Source: Symsagittifera roscoffensis (taxonomy: Eukaryota > Xenacoelomorpha > Acoela > Convolutidae). Taken from it: a stretch of 64,000 nt of DNA. The notes beneath the pieces were generated by a model, which ran no database searches, had not been told where the DNA came from, and was given only the letters and a program-made list of their open reading frames with translations. Of the stretch, positions 8,331-19,100 are shown piece by piece. The position numbers were made by a program, and so were the translations under genes. The stretch is from contig NC_087067.1 in assembly GCF_963678635.1 (NCBI RefSeq), forward strand, positions 24,871,547 through 24,935,546. The letters run 5' to 3'. Each line of letters begins with the position of its first letter. The first letter of the stretch is position 1.

Positions 8331-8700
8331 TTCGATAGCTTGAGGCTCATACAAAAAAGCAGTAGGCGGCCATTAAATAACAGGAGGCGCCCAGCCTTTA
8401 AAATAGGTGAGAAATTTAGATATGTTTCAAAACAGCAACTGAATTACTGATTCCCATTGAAAAAAAGTGTATATCGGCCAGGAAAAAACTATTGCCGTGA
8501 TTCAAAATCAATGTGACCGCCAAGATGTATGATTTTGCTACAAAACATATGTCAAAACCCAGCAAGTATACTTCTCTTTACATATGTTTACAACCCAGCA
8601 AATATATTTCTCAATTGCCTTGTTGTGGAATGAGGATTCTGGAACAAAAAAATGAAAGAATGCCTCCAACAGTGCTTGGAATTTCACTGAAGTGGTTCAA
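8305..8700. repeat. Diverged dispersed repeat, copy 1 (partner at 10205-10790)
   Basis: Starts at GGGTTAATGATAGCAATTCG and shares long blocks, in the same orientation, with the sequence from about 10227: the AGCTTGAGGCTCATAC block, the block around GGAGGCGCCCA and the CAAAACCCAGCAA block, interrupted by indels. It lies immediately upstream of the PHD-containing LINE fragment. No protein was recognised in it. Confidence 0.75.
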
Positions 8701-8899
8701 GACACAGGGACTGAGAGACTGGAGTCAGTTTCAAAGGAGAAAACATTTAGTATCAGAAAAGCTGATAGAAAGTGCCAGAAGAAAAACAAAAAAATACAGT
8801 ACATTTTAGATTTTTATAAGCAAAAAAAAATAGCGAAACAAACCGTCTCGACAATTCAACAGCTTCTGCAAATGAGACTTCGAGAGTCAAGCGGCTGAA

Positions 8900-9334
8900 T
8901 TGCTTGTCAGCCCTCTCGCATTTTTATGTTACAGAATCATGAATATAATTACTGTTATGTGATAGAAATACGATAGTTGAACTGAATCCTCATAATCAGA
9001 GGTTCGAAAGTATTATAGTAACCGAGGTTATATTCAAGACTCCCTTCATCACATTATCTAGTCAAAACCCTTCGAAATTTTCAAGATATGGAAGTGTAAA
9101 TTATAATGGGAATAGAAGTAAAGAGAGTCAGATGGTTGGGAATCAAGCCAACCAGATTGAGAAAACCAAAACCTGCACAGAATAAACTGGAATTGAAAGT
9201 GACTCAAAAAGACTGATCTGAGTTGGCTCTAAGAGTAATGGCTCTATAAATAAAGAAATTCATCGAAAGCAGCCTGCCTGGGTTCCGATTTACGAAAACT
9301 GCCTGCCTGGGTTCCTCGGTGCACGTGCACTAGT
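8900..9334. other. Gene-free interval with a short direct repeat
   Basis: No coding signal is visible. At 9270-9317 the word CTGCCTGGGTTCC occurs twice, followed by GGTGCACGTGCACTAG, which contains the palindrome GTGCACGTGCAC. Otherwise AT-rich unique sequence between two LINE fragments. Confidence 0.4.
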
Positions 9335-10305
9335 TTTTATCAAGCTTATGCAGAATAATCTCAGTGATAGGCCCGGCGGCAGTCTGAACTCCAAAAGCTG
9401 ATGGATGGAAAATGTATCCATCATTAATTAAATCTCTATATTTGTCAGGTTTTAGATCTTCCGCCTCGGCCGCGATCGTTCCGGGGTTACAAACCGAGCC
9501 TGTGCTTCTTTACTAGGGGCTAGGGAGTCAATTACCGCTACATCCCACAGAAGTTAGCTACCAACAGCCCATGGGACGAAGGTCAATTCGTTTGGTCGCT
9601 TCTGATCTGTCCTGTAGGGGTGTCGTGGCTCTAAAACAGAAGAAATTTGCGCGGAGGCGAGACTTTGAGACTCTGCTTTAACAGGACAATCAAATTTGAA
9701 TACCATGAGAATCTCCTTCCCTTTTTGAGACAAAATAAGCCATGCCATCCATCTTCGGTTACATCTTTTCCGCAAACGCATTTTTTTTTCACAAATTTTG
9801 GAATCTAATCGGAGTCCAGTTGCAATTCTAAGCTGATGATCTGACAATTCCAATTTCAGATTTTTAAATGGTATGTCATTCAACTATTGCAACCCGAACT
9901 TATCCGGGCAATTAATGAACCTTTTAAATCAGTAGGTTCTACTTTCATCCTCATTTGAGAAAGTTCTTTATCAAAATGGGATCCGTCCTGTTTTTTTTGG
10001 ACTTTGTTTTCCGGAGCTACTTCACAATTTGCTGAATCAAATCAAAGTTCTAATGCATCAAAATATGTTCCATCCTCATGCTGCTCCGTACCAAAAATCT
10101 CACTTAATGTAGCGTTTGCTCCTACTGCAGAGGCCAAAAAGCTTGTAGGTGAGAAGAAGGAACCCCCAAGCCAGCTATAACTACCACAATGGCCTATCAC
10201 ATTCGTAAATATCATAGCAGTTGGGTGGGTTAATGATAGCAATTCGATAGCTTGAGGCTCATACAAAAAAGCAGTAGCGGCCATCAAGCAGCAGGAGGCG
10301 CCCAC
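9335..10305 (-). pseudogene. LINE reverse-transcriptase C-terminal remnant
   Basis: Reading right to left on the minus strand, with frameshifts and stops: SFLASAVGANATLSEIFG (about 10090-10150), LNDIPFKNLKLELSDHQLRIATGLRL (about 9790-9885), a cysteine/histidine motif CVCGKDVTEDGWHGLFC (about 9725-9780), KRPNELTFVPW, LLWDVAVIDSLAPSKEAQAR (about 9485-9550) and DKYRDLINDGYIFHPSAF (about 9390-9450). This series (SD..LR.A.GLRL, C-x-CG..G.HGL.C, RP..LT..PW, WD.....DTLAPS) is the signature of the region behind the RT domain in many invertebrate LINEs. In-frame stops (for example after AVGS) and frame changes make it non-functional. Confidence 0.65.
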
Positions 10306-10790
10306 CCTTTGAAATAGGTGAGAAAATTAGATATAATTGAGACAGCAATTGGAATACTAATAACCATTGAAAAAAAATCTATGGGCCAAATAAAAATTAA
10401 TGCTGTGTTTCAGAACCAGCGTGCCTACCTAGATGTATGATTTCGCTACGAAACACGTCAAAACCCAGCAAATATACTCCTCGTTACAGCTGGAATTGGC
10501 TTGAAGACTTTAAAAGAGTTTTTATAACACATCAAAAGGCAGTCACGACTGCAGTGAAACGAATATCGAGAGCCAATAACAATTACGCAAGGTTGACAAG
10601 GACAAGCAAGGAGGTGGAATTGAAGGAATATATTGAAAAAAAAAACGTGGTATTATGCATTCACAATTGCTTTTGCCGAGACAGAAAAACCAGAGTGAGC
10701 CCACTGCCTTGTTGTAGAATCAGGATTGTGGATCGGAAAAGTTGAAAGAATGCCTCCACCAGTGCTCAGATGTTCACTGAAACAAATTCA
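10205..10790. repeat. Diverged dispersed repeat, copy 2 (partner at 8305-8700)
   Basis: Direct repeat of 8305-8700 with substitutions and indels. It starts at the same GGGTTAATGATAGC word and ends near a shared GAAAGAATGCCTCCA word (about 10746; first copy about 8655). On its left it borders a different LINE fragment from copy 1. A plus-strand 102-codon frame inside it is not conserved in copy 1 and I do not call it. Confidence 0.75.
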
Positions 10791-10799
10791 ATGAAACAA

Positions 10800-13020
10800 C
10801 TGACCTACCAAAACTAAAAACGAAGCTCGAGAAAAACAACTCGAGAGAAACAACTCGAGAAGCTCAATCACGCTGAGATTTTAACGTTTGATTTCCCTCA
10901 TATTTTCCTTCATAACAGCTAACATCTTCTACTTTGTCTTCTTCTTCCATTCCGTTTGAAATTATCTAATTGTCATCTAGAAAGCACAAAGTTTTCTTCA
11001 TAATGTTTAGGATACGGTCCATTACATTCTGAATCTCTTGAAATCCTTATTTTCCTTGAAATCCCCAGATGAATATTCATTTTGTCCTCAATTTTAGTTC
11101 AATAACGAGAAAAACAACGTCTGATAATATTCACCCCGCTGATTTCTTTTTCGCTTTCAATGTTCCTCTGGTTCTTATAGACTTTTTGTTGTTACAATTT
11201 TTCAATTTTCACCTTAGATGAATTTTGCGTTCTGTACGGAATCTAATAGTATTTAGCCGAGGTCTAGAGACAAAAAAGTTGGGACTACCCCTGTTTCCGG
11301 CCATATGAGTTTATTGAGTATTCACTCTAGATAAGGCTTCTATTGATTGCACCTTTGTTGATCTGTAGTCTCTTCCAATCTCAGTTGTTTTTATCTGGTT
11401 CTGAGCTGTTTTTACAGTTGCCAATCGGTTTATAAGCGTTTTTTTTTCGAAAGACGCTTCTTCTTCTATTTCAGACACCCGACAGACTATCCTCAAATGC
11501 CAGTATTTCTAATTTATTGGTAAATGACATGTTGTGATCTGCATGTATTTGCAAATTTTTGCTTGGTTCTTAGCGGTATTGCATTCTTCACACAATTCTG
11601 GGCAAACGTTGAGATAACTTTTCGGAAATTTTTTCGACATCTCTCGTACAAAATCATTTTTCCATTGTCTCCATCCGAGTTACTTGATTTCTTCTGTTTG
11701 ACGCTAATTTGTTTTCTGTTAGTTTGATCTCTGATATTCATCAGAGTTTCTTGTTTGATTTTGAGTTTATTCCTTTCTTCCCGGAGCGTGACAGCGTTTC
11801 GGGTTCACCTGTGTTGTCTGTTTACTATGTTTACATTTCTCTTCTCTGCGTAGCAACTCTTTGTCGGGTAGCTTCTGAAACGTCAGCGTAATTTGAAGGA
11901 TAATAAGCCTCATGCTGGATATGAAAAACCTTATACAAACTCTTCTTCAGGTTTTTCTAGTTCTGATCTGAATTTTTGAGCTGTCAACGTTGCGTGAAAC
12001 TTTTTCCATCATATCATTTGATTCCTGTCTCCGCGTGAACAATGTGTGTTTTTAAATTGTTACACTTTTCAATTTTGCAAATGTGATCGTAATCAAGCCG
12101 TAGAGATCTCTGACAGACAGTTTGGATAATTCATCTGTTTAGGGTTTGCCTTTTGGTCAAAAGATAAAAGAGACATGGCACCAGGTTCTGATATACTTCA
12201 GTATAGTAGACATGAAGTCCTACTTCTGTTCCTCTCATTTTTCGTTCAGTTTTTCAGCCCCTATTTTTCCGTTCATGAGTTTGACTCTTACTATATTTGC
12301 TGTTTTTGCAGTCGGTTCTGTCGACCTGGGTGATTCCGGTCTGGTAGCGTTTTCAGTATCACATGATTTTTAGTACCATTATTATGTGTGGGTCCACATT
12401 TTTTGCTGTCAATGCCATCATGATCTAATTCATTCCTTGTTTGATCAGCTAGCGAGTATCCACTTAAGCCGTTGCCCAGTATACCTGAGTTTGGTGATCC
12501 GTTTTGTATTCTTGATTTGCAAATGCTGCTGGTTGTGCCATGTAATTTTTACTGAGTGAACAAATATTGGTCGTTATGTTCATTTTATCTTGAATTATAT
12601 TATACTATGATGATGCAAGATTTATCAAGAATCTCGATCCATATCATAGCATGATGAATCCAAAAATTGGCATACAGTCAGATTCTTCTGTTGATCTGGA
12701 TCTTGACTGAACTCATACAACAAATCATTCAATTCCAGGCGTTCTGGCTATTGCCGCAGCAGTAAAATTTCTCAAAGATAAAAACTGGCAAAACTTTGCC
12801 AAAAACTGAAGAGGAACTTAAAAAAACGCTTTCTGAAATTCAAAAAATACGGAATATTATTTTGAATTCTCAACCAATTTTGCAGTAGTTTTCATCTAGT
12901 TCGTCTAAAAGTTTTTCAATTTTTGACTTTGCTGCAAAACATTAATAAAAAGCTCGAGAATTTTTTTCAACTCTTGAGGGTTTTAAAAAAATCAAAAATC
13001 AGTGATATTTTTTCCAGACG
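10800..13020. other. Gene-free interval with decayed minus-strand coding-like traces
   Basis: No intact gene is visible. The minus strand has short coding-like pieces in shifting frames (around 11310-11740 a Lys/Glu-rich helical stretch and a cysteine-containing piece; around 12240-12560 a Thr/Pro/Ser-rich piece), which may be remnants of a LINE ORF1, but I see no diagnostic motif. Most plus-strand open frames here are T-rich reverse complements of these. Confidence 0.35.
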
Positions 13021-13055
13021 TATGTTTTTCAGGTTCTTCTAACGCGGGGAACTGG

Positions 13056-13155
13056 GTGTGTTTCGATCGTGCTCGAGGTATGTTTCGACTGTGCTTGGCC
13101 ATACTAGACTGTGCTTGAAGTATGTTTCGACTGTTTGAGGTATGTTTCGACCAGG
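13056..13155. repeat. Short tandem cluster of a TATGTTTCGACTGT motif
   Basis: The words GTGTTTCGATCGTGCTCGAGG, TATGTTTCGACTGTGCTTGG, TAGACTGTGCTTGAAG, TATGTTTCGACTGTTTGAGG and TATGTTTCGACC follow one another with variable spacing of about 20-30 bp. The same core recurs at 21670-22215 about 8.5 kb away. Minisatellite-like; function unknown. Confidence 0.7.
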
Positions 13156-13159
13156 TTCC

Positions 13160-16100
13160 AACTCACATTAATCAAAACGGTGTATTCTAAAGAAAGAGAC
13201 CAATTCAACCATTGGAATGAAAAACTTAACCTTTTGAATGCTTTGAAAAGATTGATTACCATTAGAGAAAGAAAAACAATCTCAAATTGGGATTGGAAGA
13301 CACCGTTTTCCAAAGTTTTAGAGATTAAAGATAAAGGGTTACTGTGAGAAAAAATTGATTGTGGCTCCAAGTACGGGCCTGCGGTTTTCATAACGGTGAA
13401 TTAAATTGAATGATGTTTGAAGATGATTTTGGATTAAAAGAAGAACTTTATCTATAGTTCTAAGAAAATAACAGGCTAAGAGCGTGTGGTACTAGAGGGG
13501 TGGTATTTAGGAGTAATAGGTTCCGATATACCAACTGTTGAGTTTTTGTTGGAGCGAGGTTAAATATAAGTTTTTTAAAAGTACAGTAAACAAGTATTAT
13601 ACCTGAACCAAGAAAATGGGTGTTCACTGGTGAATGCTCGGATTAAAAAAATCTTGAAGACAAAAAACCAGGCAACCATGGATTAAAAACTGTAAAACTT
13701 AAAAATAATTGAGACAGAATGAAAAATTTGAGGAAAGTTTTTATTTAATCATATTTATTATTCTCATTATAATAAATTTATATATATTCTCATATTTAAT
13801 CAGTTTTGAGGTCCCATTTGAGTTGTAAAAAAAACTTAAGATTTTCATATCATTTTATGTTTTCAAACTAAAATTTTGAGACAAAAAGTTGCTTTAATTT
13901 TGAATTGAAATGAAAAACAAGCTGATTTACAACACAGATTGAACCAGAAAAACTTGCCCATAAGTTGGCAAATTATCTGTTAAACAACAAAAAAAAACTT
14001 TTTTCTTGCGCGGCTTTTGAATAAAATCATGTTTGTTATAAGTGTCGTGAGGGAGAAATCCTCGCTTGGACTTTGCGTAAGGTTACTGATGTAACTGTCA
14101 GGATTTTCAGGGACTTTCATAATCAAAGCAATAACTAGAAGAACTCCAAAACATTATCTAAGTGAAAAGGTTGCGTGTACTGCCCTTATCAAGAAGAACT
14201 ATTGCGAAGTCAGTTAACGGTTGGTTCTCGTAGTTAGTTAGAGAACCATTGGTACTGGGTTGCAGTATAGTTTGTTCTCAGAGTAAGTGGAACAATTGAG
14301 ATAAATGGAGCCAGTTGTCTATCCACAAGTGCGACCATATTGCTGAAAATGCGGCTAAATGATTTTTACAGTCAGCTTGTAAGTGAAGATAACGAGGATA
14401 ACGAGGATGACGAGTTTGTCAGTGATCAAGGAAATAATGATTTGTGTTCTTTCGGGAAAACCTGCTAGTGAGGTGATTGCAAGTTGGCAATTGTATTAAA
14501 AAAATTGCTACCCTTTTTTCTATTACGTTATTAAGATTATATTCTGGCCACTTGGAACCCTTTGTAATTGGATCTATATTTATCAGAATTTAATTACAGA
14601 TGGAAAATGTTGCGTTTAAGAAGCGGACCAAACGGCTATAGGAGCAGTGATAAAAGGGGCACGCAATGTAGTTTGGTACAGAATAATTGCCACGAACTTA
14701 AATTTTTCGGGATTTTAGATAGTAGTACGTTTCAGTCGCCCCGCTGAATTCGCTACACACGGAACCACTTGGCTGTGCCTATAATTTTAAGAGCGAACAA
14801 GTCTAGAGAATCAAATCCTCTAAATCTACGCATTCAAGTAATCCGGCTGTCTGTTTCATTTTTTTTCTCCATACACTCATGTTCTACTACTCTGTACAGT
14901 CATGAAAGTTTTATCGACAACTGTTGTGATAATCATTGCGAGTTTTTTTTGTCAACTCCGACCTTGCCATGCGTCATTTTCAGACAATTCTGACCTAACT
15001 TGAACCGTTTTTGAACCACGGATTAACTATCACTTAATTCGATCTAGAATGAATTTTCGACAAACAAACTGTATGAACTCATTTTTCATGGGCCAAAAGG
15101 ACAGGATCGGTTGTTAATTTCCTTTCAAAAAATTGCAATCGATGAACGGTTAGTTTTGCGGTAGGACTATTTAGTGGACAGCAATTTATTTGTGGAAAAT
15201 CAAAAAGACAGATATGTTCCCACTCAGTTAGAGGCTTCTGATAAAAACTCCAAGAAATTGCACAAAAAACAAGCGGAAAAAATGAAAATTGAAATAATTT
15301 TGTGAGTTTCGAGCAAAAATTGACTGACCTATATTGTAAAAACATTGCTTTTAAAACAAACAGAGAAATTTGAAGTAATTTGGTAAAAAAAACTATCGCA
15401 AATTTTTAAATTTATTTTTAATATTACAATTTTTGTCCTCTGCTCTTCGCCGATGATTTGTGAAAAGCTACCAGGCTTGTCTAAGCATAGTCCTTTTCTA
15501 CTTTTTTTTGAAATGTTCGATAAAGAATTTTAAGGCTTTCTTTTTAATTTTGGCGCAAATTACGTCCATGTAAATACAGTGAAAATATTTCAATTTTTGA
15601 TTTCGGCTCTAAGTCTTAAAGTGTCAATGAATCCGGCTCGTGTTTTATCATTTCTCATTAAGACTCCCTTGCCAGCTTCATTTCTAAAACAATTTGTTCA
15701 CAAATAAACTCAACTTCTTCGAAAATGGCATTGACTATAAGTTTTAGCCACTTGCTAAAGTCAGGGCTTAAAATTAAGTACCCAATTTTTGTATTTTCCG
15801 CCTAGTCGGACAATAATAACTATTATAAAATTTTAATTGTTCATTTAATGGTGTTGTTGATTAAGTGTGGGCATATGGGCAGAGTTCATCGAAAATTATG
15901 GTGTTTTATTCGATAATTTAAGGAATTATTTGCGATTTAGTTTGCATTATTTGAATGAATAGTACAAAACTAGAAGGTTAGAAGTCATAAATGGCAGGAT
16001 TTACATACAACCTCGAGAGGAATAGAGTTAAGGTCATGACAAACATCAAACAGAAAATATTGGTTATATCGTCAATTTAGAGAAGCGATAAAAATTATCG

Positions 16101-16187
16101 ACAGCACTTCATCGAAAAAAAAGTTATAAAAACAATTTATCGATAAATCAGAAGTTACTTTGATGACAATTTAGCGAAAACAAAAGA
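13160..16187. other. Gene-free interval upstream of the flavin oxidase gene
   Basis: About 3 kb of AT-rich sequence with many A and T runs. Open frames of 62-95 codons lack recognisable domains, codon regularity or splice context. An acidic 39-codon frame occurs at 14349-14468 but cannot be supported as a gene. Promoter elements of the downstream gene would be in the last few hundred bases; none is recognisable by eye. Confidence 0.4.
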
Positions 16188-19100
16188 ATGCCACATATTT
16201 TGAATGATTATTTACAACATCCGCTTGTTCCTGAAAAATGGATCGACTTTGAGGTGAGTTAGGTGCGAAATTCAAACTAGAATGGAACAAAAAAGCAATC
16301 AAAGATTCTGGCCAGAACTACTTCTTTGTAAAATCTTTAAATAAATAAAGCATGGATCTTTTCAAAATACTTTATATCCGATTTGATATAGGCAACAAAC
16401 ATTTCGGATTGTAGTTTTTACTTTAACTGAAAAGCTACAACGTTTTCACCCTGCTGATTTTTAAGCAATTATTAAATACTTACCAGTTTATGTTGAAAAT
16501 CCTTAGTAAGGTATCAAAAAATAAAAAAGCTGTATGTATTGAGAGTTTCAAACTTAAGGAAATAGCTCATAAACTTGTAACAGGTCGCTAAAAACAAGCA
16601 CTAAATAATTCAAAACAAAAAAGTTTAAGCTAGTTATATTTGTTATTGTTTGGCAAAAATTAACTCAATTAATTCGACTGCTGATCAAAAGCCTTACTTT
16701 TTAATTGATAGTGGTGATATAAACTTATACATTTCCATATCTAAAATGCACCTACTTGGAAGATATTTTCAGAGCTTTTGCTCAATTCTTAATTCAACTA
16801 AATGCGAGAACTTAAAAATAACATTAAAAAACAAAAAAAGTTCTATTATACATTTTTAAAACATATACTTGCCTAGGTCGACCTTCTAATTATTGGTTCG
16901 GGTCCTGTTGGAGCCACATTTGCCCGGAAAATTCTTGACAACTCTCAGCTCAAAGTATTGATGGTAGATATCGGAGCTTGCTTGAGCCTCAAACCCGGAA
17001 TGAACTTGAAAAATGCGGCATATTATCAGAAGGATATAAATCATTTCACGGATGTCGTCAAAGGCAATCTTCATAAACTCTCTGTGCCTCTTGAAAATTC
17101 AGTCGGGATGGTCCCTGATCCATTTTGCAACTCGCTTCCGTACGACAAGCAAGTCACTTACGGGATAGCCAATCAGAACCCAGATCAAGATCCGAGTAAG
17201 AATCTTTCGAGAGCCGTTGCAACTTACGCTGTCGGGGGAATGGGGACTCATTGGACCTGCTCGGTGCCTAGGACTCATCCGACTCTAGAGAGGTAGAATA
17301 GAACGAGGTGTTACGATAAACATTTACGTCCTAAGTATCAATTAAATCTCAGTTTCAATAGAGGTTCATCAAAATATGCACAACCCCGTACTGGATTTCC
17401 ATGGATAAAAATCGAATAAATTTGAGTTTTTTTGTCAGTGTCTATAAAAATGGAAAATAACCAATTATAATCATTGCAATTCATTGCAATTCAATTATGA
17501 TCGATTATTTTTCACTTTTATAGATAAAGACAAAGAAACTCAAGTATAATAGCTTTTTCTCATTATTTGAGACGGGAGTTTCAACGCACAAAAAAAGTTT
17601 TAAAACTAAAATGTAAACTACTTGTTCAATTTCAACTTTTGTTCTGAGCAGCTTTGATTTTTGTTACTGTTTTTATATTAGTCTAATTCTCAATTTTGTT
17701 CCTTTCAACAAGTAACAACTTTCTTAATTTATTTAGAATATTTGGGAAGACAAGGGGCAATATTGTAAGTAGACTGTCTTGCAGGATATCGTGTCCCATA
17801 AAAATCAATTGTTTTTGGCCAAAACTTTTCAACACTGGCATATTCCCGACTGTATGTTGAAAAAAAAATAAATAAAAAATCTGAACCAAAAATCTGAGCG
17901 ATTTGTTTTGTTTGTTCAGATGTGGAGGGGGGAGAGGGGGGCAAAGGTTGGGGTAGGGGTTGCAAAATTTCCGCATTACTTATTCGATAAATGCAGAAAA
18001 TTTTTGCAAAATTTTGCACGACGCAAAACAAAAATAAAATGAAAAAATCCATTTTTATTGATCTTAAACGAATTTAAATGAACTTTAAATTGATAAAAAC
18101 TACGGATTGTAGTAGTTTTTTTTCTATTTTGTTGTCTGAGTGGAACATGTGAATCGATTGTTTTAATAACTTTTCAGACGACAAAAATCCATCCATTATA
18201 ATTGATTTCTTTTCACTTTTCTTTGATGCGGGACGCCTTGAAATGCTTTAATCAGCAATCTATGAAACATCTATCAAAAAAATTTTCAGCTAAGAACGCT
18301 TCAGACTCATTGAAAAGTAGTCTAAGGTTTTGTCATGATACGAAAATGCTGTTCAAAAATCATTAAAGATGATCGCGAGACTCACCCAAAGCAGAAACTT
18401 ATTTTCTCACGCTGAGTCCGCAGAGTAGGCTAGTTTCTGACGCAAATTTAGCAAAATGCAGGCAAATAATCAAATGATCAACAGATTTGAGATGTTCCTA
18501 AACTTTTTTTCTCACTCCATTTTTTGTTCCGACCAATCAAAATAAGGAAGAACGTTGTATTCGGGTGTGTTTTAGTTTCTTTTTTGTTTTCCAAGCAATA
18601 TCTGGTACCGCAAATAATCATCGCAATGAGTCGAGTGATATAGCATAATAGAGCCCTCTCAGTCGGGATTCAAACAACATTGAAATATATGCAAAAAATA
18701 ACTCAGTCGTGAGAAAAACCCGTTTGGAATTTTGATTTCTTGTTTATTTTCGACCCAACAAGGCCTAACAAGCTAACAATGCTAACAATAGCTTTTTATG
18801 CTCAAAAAAAGCCGTGAAAATTTAATTTTACTTGAGTAGGATTAGTTTTTGGAGTTTTTATTGCAAATTTGGGAAACAAAAACTTCAAAAATTTAAAACG
18901 TTTTAAATTTTTTTTATGATTGTTTCGTTTTTCAGTCATCTTTCTACACAAACTGTTTTCCAAATGGACTTTTTCTATGACTCTCGAATCTGCAGAGGTT
19001 ATATTCAGTCGTTTAGATTTTATCACACCACGCAGAAAAAGAAAAAAACGAACCTAATTTGAAAAAAAATGTGCATTTTTCAAGACTAAAGTCGGAACAT

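Noticed and set aside
14349-14468. 39-codon acidic frame with a repeated EDNEDNEDDE stretch
   Set aside because: Too short, no homologue recognised and no clear splice sites. It could be an N-terminal transposase scrap but cannot be supported.
16650-16859. 69-codon frame as first exon of the flavin oxidase
   Set aside because: It lies within intron 1; the short exon 16188-16253 with GAG/GTGAGT joins exon 2 in phase and gives the expected N-terminus.
17683-18052. Two overlapping minus-strand frames of 97 and 107 codons within intron 2
   Set aside because: Low-complexity Pro/Leu/Phe reading of a G-rich plus-strand tract; no domain and no splice support.
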